Counted from the stretch's first letter, positions 25,918 to 35,665 are shown. The stretch is DNA of 64,000 bases from DASPWW01 sp963756745 (GCA_963756745.1 CAVWOU010000010.1:758506-822505); one strand, 5' to 3'. Notes: generated by a model not told the origin, from the letters alone. Numbers and translations: made by a program.

Positions 25918-27723
25918 CTACGCCGCCTGCTCCGACCACGCGCCGTACAGCCGCGCGTACTGACCGCGCGCGGCGATCAGCTCGTCATGCGTGCCGGACT
26001 CCGCGATCCGCCCGCCCTCGAGCACCACGATCCTCCCCGCCCGTCTGACCGTCGACAGGCGGTGGGCGATCACGATCGCCGTGCGCCCGATCAGCAGCCG
26101 CTCCAGCGCACGCTCGATCTGGCGCTCGGTGCGAACGTCGACGCTCGAGGTTGCCTCGTCGAGGATCAGGATCCGCGGCTCGGCGAGCAGCGCGCGTGCG
26201 AACGCGACGAGCTGGCGCTGGCCGGCGGACAGGTGTATGCCGCGCTCCCCGACCTCGGTCTCGTAGCCGTCGGGGAGTGCCGTGATGAACTCGTCGGCCC
26301 CGACGGTGGCCGCGACCGCCCGGATCTCCTCGTCGGTCGCGTCGGGGCGCCCGAACGCGATGTTCTCCCGCACCGTGCCCGAGAACAGGAAGCCCTCCTG
26401 CGGCACGATCCCTAGCTGACCTCGCAGGCAGCTCGAACGAAGGTCGCGCACGTCGTGCCCGTCGACCAGCACCCGCCCCTGCTGCGGGTCGTAGAACCGC
26501 GCCACGAGCTTCGCGAGCGTCGACTTGCCTGCGCCCGTCTCGCCGACGAGCGCCAGGGTCTGGCCCGCCGGCACGTGTAGGTCGACGTCCCGCAGCGCCC
26601 AGCCGGAACCTTCGTCCCCCGTGTACGAGAACGACACGTCCTCGAGCGCGATCTCCCCGCGCAACCGCCCCGGGTCGAGCGCGTCCTCGCGATCGACCAT
26701 CTCCGGCTCGGTGTCGAGCAGGTCGAAGATCTTGTCGAGCGCCGCCATCCCCTGCTGGTAGGTGGTGTACAGCTGCGATATCTGCTGGATCGGGTCGAAG
26801 AAGGTCTGGAGGTAGCCGATGAACGCGACCACCACACCGATCGCGATCGCACCCTCGAGCGCCTGATAGCCGCCGTAGAGGATGATCACCGCCGTCCCCA
26901 CCGCCGCCAGCAGCTCGACCGCCGGGAAGTACGCCGCGTTGAGGTAGACGGTCTTCAGGTTCGCGTCGTAGTTCTCCTCGTTGAGGACGTCCATCCGCTG
27001 CACGTGGCGCGGCTCCTGCGCGAAGCTGCGCACGACCCGCACGCCGCTCAGCGTCTCCTGGAGGTGGGCGGTGATGTTCGCGATCTTCTCCCGCGTCACC
27101 CGGTACGCGTTCGCCGCGACGATCCGGAACACCATGCTCGCGATCGCGAGCAGCGGGAAGGTGAGGAAGGTGATCAGCGCCAGCTGGACGTCGAGCAGCA
27201 GCAGGATCACGACCACGCCGAGCAGCGTCAGCGTGCTCGAGAACAGCGTCACGATCCCGTCCGTGACGAGGCTGTCGAGCGCCGACACGTCGTTGGTCAG
27301 GCGCGAGATCAGCACCCCCGGCCGGCGGCGCGTGAAGAATCCGATCGACATCGCCTGGAGGTGCGCGAAGATCCGCTGGCGGAGATCCTGTAGCGCGCGC
27401 TGGCCGACCCACCCCACCAGGTACGTCTCGGCGTAGGTCGCGCCCCAGTACACGACCGCGGTGAGCAGGAACGCCGCGACCACCAGGCGCAGCGCGCCCA
27501 CGTCGCCGGACTGGATCCCGGCGTCGATCGCCTGCCCGACGAGGTACGGCGGCGCGAGGCCCGCGCCGGTGGCGGCGAGCATCGCGACGAGCATCAGCAC
27601 GACCCGTCCGCGGTAGGGGCGCAGCAACCCGAGCAGCCACCTGACCTTGCGCGCGCGGTCGTCCTCGCCGCGGACGAGGCGCCACAGCTCCTTGATCAGC
27701 AGCCAGATCCGCTGCCACATCAC
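25918..27723 (-). CDS. ABC exporter half-transporter, consensus nucleotide site subunit
   Basis: A 601-residue type IV ABC exporter subunit: six transmembrane helices (about 40-330) followed by an ATPase domain. The Walker A is Gly-Glu-Thr-Gly-Ala-Gly-Lys-Ser-Thr. The signature is Leu-Ser-Ala-Gly-Gln-Arg-Gln, with Ala replacing the first Gly, and the Walker B Leu-Ile-Leu-Asp-Glu keeps the catalytic Glu. Its ATG overlaps the upstream gene's stop by 4 nt (ATGA), and its partner has Asp at the catalytic position. The pair therefore fits a heterodimeric multidrug/lipid exporter such as BmrCD or TM287/288. Substrate unknown. Confidence 0.92.
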   Translation of the reverse strand: MMWQRIWLLIKELWRLVRGEDDRARKVRWLLGLLRPYRGRVVLMLVAMLAATGAGLAPPYLVGQAIDAGIQSGDVGALRLVVAAFLLTAVVYWGATYAETYLVGWVGQRALQDLRQRIFAHLQAMSIGFFTRRRPGVLISRLTNDVSALDSLVTDGIVTLFSSTLTLLGVVVILLLLDVQLALITFLTFPLLAIASMVFRIVAANAYRVTREKIANITAHLQETLSGVRVVRSFAQEPRHVQRMDVLNEENYDANLKTVYLNAAYFPAVELLAAVGTAVIILYGGYQALEGAIAIGVVVAFIGYLQTFFDPIQQISQLYTTYQQGMAALDKIFDLLDTEPEMVDREDALDPGRLRGEIALEDVSFSYTGDEGSGWALRDVDLHVPAGQTLALVGETGAGKSTLAKLVARFYDPQQGRVLVDGHDVRDLRSSCLRGQLGIVPQEGFLFSGTVRENIAFGRPDATDEEIRAVAATVGADEFITALPDGYETEVGERGIHLSAGQRQLVAFARALLAEPRILILDEATSSVDVRTERQIERALERLLIGRTAIVIAHRLSTVRRAGRIVVLEGGRIAESGTHDELIAARGQYARLYGAWSEQAA

Positions 27724-29489
27724 AGCCTCGCGACCTCCTCTCGCTGCTCGAGGTCGCGCTGGACGAACACCTTGTCCTCGAACCCCTTCTCGGCGAGCTC
27801 CGCGTACAGCGGGCAGCGCTCGAGCAGCTCGTCGTGCGTCCCGCGGTCGACGATCCGGCCCGCGTCCATCACCACGATCTCCTCGGCGAGCGAGATCGTC
27901 GAGAGCCGGTGAGCGACGATGAACGTCGTCCTGCCCGCCATCACCTCGCGCAACCCCTCGGTGATTGCCGCCTCGGTTTGCGCGTCCACCGACGACGTCG
28001 CGTCGTCGAGGATCAGGATCCGCGGGTCGGCGAGCAGCGCCCTCGCGATCGCCACCCGCTGGCGCTGGCCGCCCGACAGCGTCAGCCCCCGTTCGCCGAC
28101 GACGGTGTCGTAGCCGTCGGGCAGCTCGCCGATGAACGAGTCCGCCTGCGCGCGGCGCGCGGCGGTCTCAATCTCCTCTCGGCTCGCCTCGGGGCGCGCG
28201 TAGGCGATGTTCTCGGCCACCGTCGCCGAGAACAGGAAGCTCTCATCGGCCACGAACGCGATCTCCGAGCGCAGCGACGCCACGTCCACCTCGCGCACGT
28301 CTACGCCGTCGATCAGCACCGCCCCGCGGCTGGCGTCGTACAAACGCGCCAGCAGCGCGACCAGGCTCGTCTTGCCGGAGCCGGTCGGCCCGACGAGCGC
28401 GACGGTGCGACCCGGCTCGACCGTCAGATCGACGTCTTCCAGCGCGGCCTCGCCCCCGTTGTACGCCAGCGAGGCCCGCTCGATCTCGACCCTCCCGGGC
28501 CCCTCCGGCAGCGGCGGCGCATCCGGGACGCTCGTGATCCGCGGCTCGCGGTCGAGCACCTCGAACAGTCGGTTGCCCGACGCGATCGCGCGCTGCGCCA
28601 TCCCGAGCGCGATCCCGAGCATCCGCATCGGGAACGTGAGCATCATCAGGTAGAGGTAGAAGGCGCTGAACTCGCCGAGCGAGAGCTGGTTGTCGATCAC
28701 CTGCTGACCGCCGACCAGCAGCACCAGCGCGAGCCCGATGTTGGGCAGGAACCCGAGCAGCGGGTTGTAGAAAGCGCGCAGCCGCGTTGAGTACATGTTC
28801 TGGTCGAAAAGCCGGCCGACCGCGCGGCGGAAGCGTCCGATCTGGTGCTGCTCGCGGGCGAACGCCTTCACGATCCGGATCCCGGTCACGCCCTCCTCCG
28901 CGTCGGCCGTCAGCTCGGCGAGCCGCTGCTGCACCTCTTGAAGCGCGGGACGCGAGCGGCGGTTGTAGCGCGTCGCCGTCGCGATCACGAACGGCACGGG
29001 GATGAGCGCGAGGAGCGCGAGCCACGGCTTGATCGCGAACATCACGGCGCTCGCGAGCAGGATCGTGAGCGCGTTCTGGGTGATGAAGATCAGCCCGTAG
29101 CCGAGGAAGAACCGGATCGACTGCAGGTCGACCGTCGCGCGTGACATCAGCTGGCCGGTCTGCTGCGAGTCGAAGAACCCCAGCTCGAGCACCTGGAGGT
29201 GGCGGTAGAAGACATTGCGCAGGTCGAGCTCGACGCCGAGCGAGACTTTGCCCGCGATCAGTCGCCGGCTCACCGTCAGCCCGAGCCTGAGCACGCCCGC
29301 GCCGAGGATCACGAGCACGAGCGGGAGCAGCTCGGGCCGGTCCCCGGTCTGGATCGCGTCGACCGCCTCCCCGACGAGCGCAGGGATCGCCACGGTCATT
29401 CCCATCGCCGCGGACGCCAGCACCAGCGAGGCGATCACGGGTCTCCGGTACGGGCGCAGGAATCCGAGTAACCGCCTGAAGGTGGACAT
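27720..29489 (-). CDS. ABC exporter half-transporter with degenerate catalytic site
   Basis: A 589-residue partner of the next gene, from the ATG at 29489; the frame is open further upstream but only into the kelch gene's shadow. It has six transmembrane helices, Walker A Gly-Pro-Thr-Gly-Ser-Gly-Lys-Thr-Ser and the canonical signature Leu-Ser-Gly-Gly-Gln-Arg-Gln-Arg. Its Walker B is Leu-Ile-Leu-Asp-Asp, with Asp in place of the catalytic Glu. That is the hallmark of the non-hydrolysing site in asymmetric exporters. A palindrome lies 12 nt upstream of the start. Confidence 0.92.
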   Translation of the reverse strand: MSTFRRLLGFLRPYRRPVIASLVLASAAMGMTVAIPALVGEAVDAIQTGDRPELLPLVLVILGAGVLRLGLTVSRRLIAGKVSLGVELDLRNVFYRHLQVLELGFFDSQQTGQLMSRATVDLQSIRFFLGYGLIFITQNALTILLASAVMFAIKPWLALLALIPVPFVIATATRYNRRSRPALQEVQQRLAELTADAEEGVTGIRIVKAFAREQHQIGRFRRAVGRLFDQNMYSTRLRAFYNPLLGFLPNIGLALVLLVGGQQVIDNQLSLGEFSAFYLYLMMLTFPMRMLGIALGMAQRAIASGNRLFEVLDREPRITSVPDAPPLPEGPGRVEIERASLAYNGGEAALEDVDLTVEPGRTVALVGPTGSGKTSLVALLARLYDASRGAVLIDGVDVREVDVASLRSEIAFVADESFLFSATVAENIAYARPEASREEIETAARRAQADSFIGELPDGYDTVVGERGLTLSGGQRQRVAIARALLADPRILILDDATSSVDAQTEAAITEGLREVMAGRTTFIVAHRLSTISLAEEIVVMDAGRIVDRGTHDELLERCPLYAELAEKGFEDKVFVQRDLEQREEVARL

Positions 29490-29501
29490 CGACACAAAAC
29501 T

Positions 29502-29517
29502 ATACTTACTGAAGTAT
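29502..29517. promoter_or_regulatory. Perfect palindrome upstream of the ABC exporter, candidate operator
   Basis: ATACTT-ACTG-AAGTAT is a perfect 6-bp inverted repeat with a 4-bp spacer in an AT-rich island of otherwise GC-rich DNA. It sits 12 nt upstream of the exporter ATG and 47 nt from the divergent kelch gene. The position and symmetry suit a dimeric repressor of the MarR/TetR/PadR kind, common for drug exporters, but no regulator gene is adjacent. Confidence 0.55.
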
Positions 29518-29563
29518 CGCCGGATGACCCTGCGCCATACTGGGCTCGTGCCGGAGCGGGACC

Positions 29564-30592
29564 GTGACTGACATCGGGCGGCGCGTCGCTGCGGCGTCGG
29601 TGGTCGGTGTGTTGGCCGTAGCGGCGGTCGTCTTCGCGGCGACGGACTCCGGCGACGGCACGGGTGAGCGGTACGGCGGCGCGGCAAGCACCGACCGGTG
29701 GCGCGAGCTCGCGCCGAGCCCCCTGGCGCGGACCGAGGTCGCGGCGGCTCGGATCGGCAAGCACGTCTACGTCGTCGGCGGTTTCGAGGAGTCCAGCGGC
29801 GACACCACCGACGCGGTCCTTCGCTACAGCATCAAGCGGGACCGGTGGACGCAGGTCGCGCCGATGCCGGTCGCGGTCAACCATCCGACCGCCGCAGCAC
29901 GCGACGGCAGGCTGTACGTGCACGGCGGATTCACGGCGGCGGGCGCGCTGAGCGACCCGACGTCGGCGCTCCAGGAGTACAAGCCCGACCGCAACCGGTG
30001 GAGGCGCCTCCCCGACTCGCCCACGCCGCGCGCGGCGCACGCGCTCGGCGTGATCGGCGACAGGCTCTACGCGGCGGGTGGCGCCGATGACACGAACGCC
30101 CAGCTCACGGAGCTCGAGATCTACGACATCTCCGAGCGCGAGTGGACGACCGGCCCCGACCTCAACGTCGGCCGAAACCACGTCGGAGCGGCGGTCCAAA
30201 ACGGCCGCCTCTACGTTCTCGGGGGCAGGGATGGGCGCGGAGGGGACTTCAACGTCGTCGAGCGCTACGACCCGCGCGCCGGTTCGTGGGAGACCCTCGC
30301 CCCCCTGGGCACCGCCCGCAGCGGCTTCGTCGCCGTGACCGTGCGCGGGAAGGTCGTCGCCTACGGCGGGGAGGAGCTCATGCAGGGCGGGTCGACGATC
30401 GAGCAGGTCGAGCTGTACGACCCCGCGACCGACGCCTGGACGCCGCTCCCGGAGATGAGAACGCCGCGGCACGGGCTCGGCGGCGTCTCGAAGGGCCGCC
30501 GACTGTTCTCGCTCGAGGGCGGCCCGAGGCCCGGCCTCGCCTTCTCGAGCGCCGTCGAGATCCTCGACGTTCCCAAGCGCCTCGCGCCGTAG
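29564..30592 (+). CDS. Secreted/anchored kelch-repeat beta-propeller protein
   Basis: A 342-residue protein with an N-terminal hydrophobic anchor or signal (about 7-27) and then five or six kelch repeats. Each has a Gly-Gly doublet preceded by Val-Tyr-Val-Val/Leu-Tyr-Val-His and followed 20-25 residues later by Tyr...Trp (for example Val-Val-Gly-Gly-Phe, Val-His-Gly-Gly-Phe, Ala-Ala-Gly-Gly-Ala, Val-Leu-Gly-Gly-Arg, Ala-Tyr-Gly-Gly-Glu). This folds as a beta-propeller outside the cytoplasm. No catalytic residues are evident, so binding is the likeliest role. It begins at a GTG. Confidence 0.88.
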   Translation: MTDIGRRVAAASVVGVLAVAAVVFAATDSGDGTGERYGGAASTDRWRELAPSPLARTEVAAARIGKHVYVVGGFEESSGDTTDAVLRYSIKRDRWTQVAPMPVAVNHPTAAARDGRLYVHGGFTAAGALSDPTSALQEYKPDRNRWRRLPDSPTPRAAHALGVIGDRLYAAGGADDTNAQLTELEIYDISEREWTTGPDLNVGRNHVGAAVQNGRLYVLGGRDGRGGDFNVVERYDPRAGSWETLAPLGTARSGFVAVTVRGKVVAYGGEELMQGGSTIEQVELYDPATDAWTPLPEMRTPRHGLGGVSKGRRLFSLEGGPRPGLAFSSAVEILDVPKRLAP

Positions 30593-31519
30593 TCACAGCT
30601 CCACCGGAGCCGGCCCCTCGCGCGCGGTTCCAAGCGCCCCGGCGCTGGCGGCGACCACTAGCGCGATCGCCGCGACCTCCGTCGCCGAGAGGTCCTGCCC
30701 AAGGATCGTCAACCCCGCGAGCGCAGCCACGCCCGGCTCGAGGCTCATCAGCACGCCGAACGTCCCGGCCGGAAGCCTCCGCAGCGCCTCGAGCTCGAGC
30801 GAGTACGGGATCGCCGAGCTGAGCAGCGCGACCGCCAACCCGATCGCGAGCAACTCGGGGTCGAGCAGCTCCGCGCCGGCTTGCGGGATCCCGACCGGAA
30901 GCATGATCGCTGTGGCGACCGCGAGCGCGAGCGCGAGGCCCGTGCCGCCGCTGAGCGCCTGGCCGACCCGGGCCGCGAGCAGGATGTAGGCGGCCCAGAA
31001 CGCGCCCGCCAGCAGCGCGAGCCCGGCGCCGAGCGCGTCGAGCGATCCGCCGGGTGCGGGGGAGAGGAGCACGATCCCGCCCGCGGCAAGCGCGGCCCAC
31101 GCGAGGTCGAGGGCACGCCGCGACCCGACGATAGCCACCCCGAGCGGGCCGACGAACTCCAGCGTCACGGCGATCCCGAGCGGGATCCGGTCGAGCGACT
31201 CGTAGAAGCAGCTGTTCATCGCCGCCAGCGCGACACCGAACATCGCGATCAAGCGCAGCGACTCCGGCGTCAGATCGCGCACGCGCGGCCTCCACACCGC
31301 GACCAGGACCGCGGCCGCGAAGAAGACCCGCACGAGCACCGAGCCCAGCGGGCCGAACTCGTCGAACAGCGTGGTCGCTATCGCGGCGCCGACCTGCACC
31401 GAGACGACTCCACCCAGGACCAGGCCGACCGAGGACGCCTGTTTGGAGCGGAACGAGCTACCCTGCGGCGCGATCAGCCGCGAGGCCGTCCGATGCGGTG
31501 GTTTCAATCTCCCGGTCAC
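30593..31519 (-). CDS. EamA/DMT-family exporter, RhtA-like
   Basis: A 308-residue integral membrane protein with ten predicted helices in two EamA repeats. The opening Leu-Val-Leu-Gly-Gly-Val-Val-Ser-Val-Gln-Val-Gly-Ala-Ala and later Met-Ser-Leu-Glu-Pro-Gly-Val-Ala-Ala-Leu-Ala-Gly are characteristic of the RhtA threonine/homoserine exporter group. The first ~25 residues are polar and unconserved, so the real start could be internal. It is divergent from the sulfotransferase and convergent with the kelch gene (stop codons adjacent). Confidence 0.85.
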   Translation of the reverse strand: MTGRLKPPHRTASRLIAPQGSSFRSKQASSVGLVLGGVVSVQVGAAIATTLFDEFGPLGSVLVRVFFAAAVLVAVWRPRVRDLTPESLRLIAMFGVALAAMNSCFYESLDRIPLGIAVTLEFVGPLGVAIVGSRRALDLAWAALAAGGIVLLSPAPGGSLDALGAGLALLAGAFWAAYILLAARVGQALSGGTGLALALAVATAIMLPVGIPQAGAELLDPELLAIGLAVALLSSAIPYSLELEALRRLPAGTFGVLMSLEPGVAALAGLTILGQDLSATEVAAIALVVAASAGALGTAREGPAPVEL

Positions 31520-31563
31520 GGGTAGAGCGGAGCGCCGCCGAGGACGAATTCTGGAGCAATCGG

Positions 31564-32493
31564 GTGACCCCCCAAGACTTCACCCTCGCTGAGCGGGAGG
31601 ACAGGCTCGCCTGGATCCTCGGTTCCTCCCGTAGTGGGAGCACGTGGCTGTTGCGGATGCTGTCGGCCCTCGACGAGGTCGTTCCGGTCGACGACCCCCA
31701 CCTCGGCCACCATCTGGGAGTGTGGCGGCCGATCCCGCTCGCATGGGCAACGGCCGCCGAGGAGATGCCGGGACTGACGACCCTGTGGACCGTAAAGCGC
31801 GGCAAGCGGAGCTACTTCTTCTCCGACCGCTACCGCGACCGGTGGGAGCCCGCCCTGCGCAGCCTGATCGTGACCCGATTCGACGCGCAGGCCCACGACG
31901 TCGGCTGGTCGGGCGGGAACGGCACCCCGATGGTCGTCGTCAAGGAGCCGGGCTCCCACGTCGCCGACCTGCTGTTCTCGCTGTTCCCGAAGTCACGGCT
32001 GATCTTCCTGGTTCGCGACGGGCGCGACGTCGTCGACTCCTGGATGGACGCCTACTCGCACGGCTCCTGGGCGCTCGACGAGGGCGCCTACCCGCTCGCG
32101 CCGGAAGGCCGCCTGCACATGATCAAGTGGCTGTCGACGGTGTGGAGCTACCGGATCGCGGTCGTCCAGGCAGCCTACGAGCGCGGCGTGGGCTCGACGC
32201 GGCTGATGGTGCGCTACGAAGACCTCCTCGCCGATCCCGTCGCCAAGCTCGTCCAGATCTGCGACACGCTGGGGCTCGACGCGTCGCGGGAGCGGCTCGC
32301 AGCGATCGCGCGGGACCATTCCTATGATCGGGTCTCCGACGCGCACAAGGGCGGCGGCAAGGAGGTCCGGGCGGCGAAGCCGGGCGGGTGGCGGGTCAAC
32401 CTCAGCGCCGAGGAACAGAAGGCCATGCTCGAGATCATGGGCGAGAAACTCGCCGAGCTGCGCTACATCCCCGCCGCCACGGTCCCAGCCTGA
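31564..32493 (+). CDS. Sulfotransferase family protein
   Basis: A 309-residue cytosolic sulfotransferase-fold protein. The PAPS 5'-phosphosulfate loop is Leu-Gly-Ser-Ser-Arg-Ser-Gly-Ser-Thr-Trp-Leu near 19-29, and the 3'-phosphate motif is Leu-Val-Arg-Asp-Gly-Arg-Asp-Val-Val-Asp-Ser-Trp. The GTG at 31564 places the P-loop at the usual distance from the N-terminus; an in-frame GTG at 31498 would overlap the divergent exporter gene. Acceptors of such enzymes include glycolipids and glycans; none can be named here. Confidence 0.85.
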   Translation: MTPQDFTLAEREDRLAWILGSSRSGSTWLLRMLSALDEVVPVDDPHLGHHLGVWRPIPLAWATAAEEMPGLTTLWTVKRGKRSYFFSDRYRDRWEPALRSLIVTRFDAQAHDVGWSGGNGTPMVVVKEPGSHVADLLFSLFPKSRLIFLVRDGRDVVDSWMDAYSHGSWALDEGAYPLAPEGRLHMIKWLSTVWSYRIAVVQAAYERGVGSTRLMVRYEDLLADPVAKLVQICDTLGLDASRERLAAIARDHSYDRVSDAHKGGGKEVRAAKPGGWRVNLSAEEQKAMLEIMGEKLAELRYIPAATVPA

Positions 32494-32548
32494 GCAAAGT
32501 CCGCGGGCGCTCGGCGATGGCGACCGGTTCTGCATAGACTGCTCGACC

Positions 32549-34135
32549 GTGAGGCGGGTCGTTGTGATTGCGGTGGGACTGATGGCGGTGGTGGTGTGCG
32601 CGGCGCCAGCGAGCGCGAAGGTCAAGGGCTTCCAGTTCGGGGTCACCGCCGGCGAGGTGAAGCACAACTCGGCGCGCATCTGGGGCGCCGCGGAGGGGTC
32701 GGGCAAGGTGCGCGCGAAGGTCGCCACGGATCGCCGGTTCCGCAACGTGGTCAAGCGCAAGCGGATCAAGTCGAAGGGCTCGAACGACAACACGGTCCAG
32801 GCGCGCGTCAAGGGACTGAAGCCGGACGAGCGCTACTTCTATGAGTTCTGCGCCAAGACCGCCTCCTGCAGCGAAACCGGCAAGTTCACGACGGCGCCGA
32901 AGAAGAAGATCTCGGAGACGATCGAGTTCGGGTACACGGGCGACACGGACGGAACGGCGGCCCCCGGCACCGACCAACCGTTCTTCGGCAACTTCGAGAC
33001 CTTCCGGGCGATGCGCCAGGAGAAGAACGACTTCAACATCCACTTCGGCGACACGATCTATTCCGACTCGGGGGTCGGCGGCGCGCCGCCGGCGCTCACG
33101 GTCGAGGAGAAGTGGGGCAAGTACCGCACCAACCTCGAGCAGCGCAACCTCACCAGACTGCGCAAGTCGGCCGGCTTCTACAGCCACTGGGACGATCACG
33201 AGTTCATCAACGACTTCTCGATCCCCGAGGATGGCCGGCAGATCTACGACGCCGGCGTCAAGGCCTTCCGGGACTACGCCCCGGTCACGTATTCGTCGCA
33301 GAACGGGCTCTACCGAAGCTTCAGGTGGGGCAAGAACCTGGAGCTGTTCTTCCTCGACGAGCTCTCGTTCCGGTCGGGAAAGGCGTCGGTGAACGGCGTG
33401 TGCGACGCGCCGGGCACCAATGCTCCCGACCTAGCACCGACGGCGCCACAGGCGGTCCGAAACGTGTTCGCGGCGGTGGCCCCGTCGCTCGCGACCCCTG
33501 TCTCGCAGGTATGCAAGAACGCGATCAACGACCCCAACCGCACGGTCCTCGGCCAGCGCCAGTTCGACCGCTTCATCGAGGCGGTGGACGCATCGCAAGC
33601 TCGGTGGAAGATCGTCATCAACGAGAAGCCGATCCAGCAGTACTACGTGTTCCCCTACGATCGCTGGGAGGGATACGCGTACGAGCGAATCCAGCTTCTG
33701 AACGAGCTCGAGCAACGTGGGGTGGGGAACCTCGTATTCCTGACCACCGACACCCACGCGGCGTTCGCGAACATCGTCCGCAAGCGCACGCTCAGCAACG
33801 ACGTGGCTCCCACCAACGCGCCGAGCGGCCCCGCCGACACGGCGTACCAGGACTTCGTCATCGGGCCGGTGGCCACGAACCCGTTCTGGGACGAGATCGA
33901 CGACGTGGTCGGCAGTCCGGGGTCCGGCCAACTGGTCTCCCGGGCCTTCCTCAAACCAGACCCGCCGGCCGGCGTGGGGATGGAGTGCGCGCAGGGCGAC
34001 GTCTTCAGCTACGCCGAGGTCACGGTCAGCAAGCAGCAGGTCGGGATCGAGTACAAGACCGAGACCGGCGAGCCGGTGCTTGACGTGAACGGCGATCCGT
34101 GCGGCCCGTACACGATCGCGCCGTTCACTCCGTAG
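32549..34135 (+). CDS. PhoD-like secreted alkaline phosphatase/phosphodiesterase
   Basis: A 528-residue exported protein from a GTG at 32549. It has a basic start, a hydrophobic stretch and an Ala-Ser-Ala cleavage site near residue 25. The N-terminal part is the immunoglobulin-like PhoD_N domain (Ser-Ala-Arg-Ile-Trp, Phe-Tyr-Glu-Phe-Cys). The metallophosphatase core has Tyr-Thr-Gly-Asp-Thr-Asp, Ile-His-Phe-Gly-Asp-Thr-Ile-Tyr, His-Trp-Asp-Asp-His-Glu and Thr-Asp-Thr-His, the metal ligands of PhoD (Fe/Ca type). It probably releases phosphate from phosphodiesters or phosphomonoesters outside the cell. No Pho box was recognised upstream. Confidence 0.88.
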   Translation: MRRVVVIAVGLMAVVVCAAPASAKVKGFQFGVTAGEVKHNSARIWGAAEGSGKVRAKVATDRRFRNVVKRKRIKSKGSNDNTVQARVKGLKPDERYFYEFCAKTASCSETGKFTTAPKKKISETIEFGYTGDTDGTAAPGTDQPFFGNFETFRAMRQEKNDFNIHFGDTIYSDSGVGGAPPALTVEEKWGKYRTNLEQRNLTRLRKSAGFYSHWDDHEFINDFSIPEDGRQIYDAGVKAFRDYAPVTYSSQNGLYRSFRWGKNLELFFLDELSFRSGKASVNGVCDAPGTNAPDLAPTAPQAVRNVFAAVAPSLATPVSQVCKNAINDPNRTVLGQRQFDRFIEAVDASQARWKIVINEKPIQQYYVFPYDRWEGYAYERIQLLNELEQRGVGNLVFLTTDTHAAFANIVRKRTLSNDVAPTNAPSGPADTAYQDFVIGPVATNPFWDEIDDVVGSPGSGQLVSRAFLKPDPPAGVGMECAQGDVFSYAEVTVSKQQVGIEYKTETGEPVLDVNGDPCGPYTIAPFTP

Positions 34136-34195
34136 GGCGCTGCGCGAGGGGCATATGCGGGTGAACGGAGCACGCGTCCGGATTAGACTCGTGCG

Positions 34196-35665
34196 GTGAG
34201 CGTCGCGACGTCCGAAGTCCGCACTGCCGCTCCCGAGGTCCGAACCCCCGATCCGCACGTGATCGTGCTGTTCGGGGCGACCGGCGATCTCGCCAAGCGA
34301 AAGCTTCTGCCGGGCCTCTACCACCTCGCCACCGCCGGTCTGATGCCCGAGGGCTACCGGATCATCTGTACGTCCCGGCGCGACATAGCCGACGACGAGA
34401 CTCGCTCGATGGCCAGGGAGGCGGTGGACGAGTTCGGCCGCGAGCCCACGACCACCGAGTCGTGGGATGCGTTCGCGGCCTCGCTTACCTCGGCCAGCGT
34501 GGGGAACGGCCTCGGCCCCTTGATCGACGCTGTCGCACGCGCGCGGGCCGAGATCGGGGGCGACGCCCGGCTCCTGCACTATCTCTCGGTGCCGCCGACG
34601 GCGTCGGCGGACTTCGTTCGCGAGCTGGGAGAGGCCGGTCTCAACGAGGGGGCGCGGATCATCATGGAGAAGCCGTTCGGCGTCGATCTCGCGTCGGCGC
34701 GCGAGCTGAACGCGAGCGTGCTCTCGGTCTTCGACGAGTCGCAGGTGTTCCGGATCGACCACTACCTCGGCCGCGAGGCGGTGCAGAACCTGCTCGCGCT
34801 GCGTTTCGCGAACGGCATGTTCGAGCCGGTTTGGAATCGCGACCACGTCAACCACGTCCAGATCGACGTCCCCGAGACGCTTTCGATCGGCACGCGAGGC
34901 GGCTTCTACGACAGCATCGGCGCGTTCCGCGACATGGTCGTGACGCACCTGTTCCAGGTGCTGGGGTTCGTCGCGATGGAGCCCCCGACCTCGCTCGAGG
35001 CCAAGTCCCTGACATCGGAGAGGACAAAGGTGTTCGAGGCGATGCCGCCCCTCGACCCGAGCAACCTCGTCCGCGGTCAGTACGAGGAGTACCGGGACGA
35101 GGCGGGAGTCGCGCCGGGCTCCGACACGGAGACGTTCGTCGCCCTGAAGGCCTTCGTAGCCAACTGGCGGTGGGCCGGCATCCCCTTCTATCTGAGGACG
35201 GGAAAGCGCCTCGCCGAGAGCCGCCACCTGCTCACGGTCGCGTTCAGCCAGCCACCGCGGCGGATGTTCCCGCTCGATTGCCGGCACGTGGCGGAGGCGT
35301 TCGGCAACGACCACCTCACGTTCGAGCTTGGCGATCCGGGCAGCATCTCGGCAAGCTTTCTCGCCAAGGTCCCGGGACCCACGATCAACCTCGGCGAGGC
35401 CCACATGCGGTTCAGCTACGAGACGGCGTTCGGGGGCCCCGAGCAGGCGCTCGAACCGTACGAGCGCCTGATCCACGACGTGATGATCGGCGACCGCACC
35501 TTTTTCACCACGACGGATGGGATCGAGCGGGTGTGGGAGGTCTCGCAGCCGGTGCTCGATTCGCCGCCACCCGTGGAGCGCTACGCGTCAGGATCGTGGG
35601 GCCCGGATTCGATCAGCGACCTGATCGCCCCGCATCACTGGCACCTACCGACCGAGCACGTCTAA
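34196..35665 (+). CDS. zwf: Glucose-6-phosphate dehydrogenase
   Basis: Zwf oxidises glucose 6-phosphate to 6-phosphogluconolactone with NAD(P)+, opening the pentose phosphate pathway. The 489-residue product has the nucleotide motif Gly-Ala-Thr-Gly-Asp-Leu-Ala-Lys-Arg-Lys-Leu at 27-37, the active-site Arg-Ile-Asp-His-Tyr-Leu-Gly-Arg-Glu near 186-194 and Arg-Thr-Gly-Lys-Arg-Leu. It is convergent with, and overlaps by 53 nt, the GH65 phosphorylase gene, whose product feeds glucose phosphates to it. Confidence 0.96.
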   Translation: MSVATSEVRTAAPEVRTPDPHVIVLFGATGDLAKRKLLPGLYHLATAGLMPEGYRIICTSRRDIADDETRSMAREAVDEFGREPTTTESWDAFAASLTSASVGNGLGPLIDAVARARAEIGGDARLLHYLSVPPTASADFVRELGEAGLNEGARIIMEKPFGVDLASARELNASVLSVFDESQVFRIDHYLGREAVQNLLALRFANGMFEPVWNRDHVNHVQIDVPETLSIGTRGGFYDSIGAFRDMVVTHLFQVLGFVAMEPPTSLEAKSLTSERTKVFEAMPPLDPSNLVRGQYEEYRDEAGVAPGSDTETFVALKAFVANWRWAGIPFYLRTGKRLAESRHLLTVAFSQPPRRMFPLDCRHVAEAFGNDHLTFELGDPGSISASFLAKVPGPTINLGEAHMRFSYETAFGGPEQALEPYERLIHDVMIGDRTFFTTTDGIERVWEVSQPVLDSPPPVERYASGSWGPDSISDLIAPHHWHLPTEHV

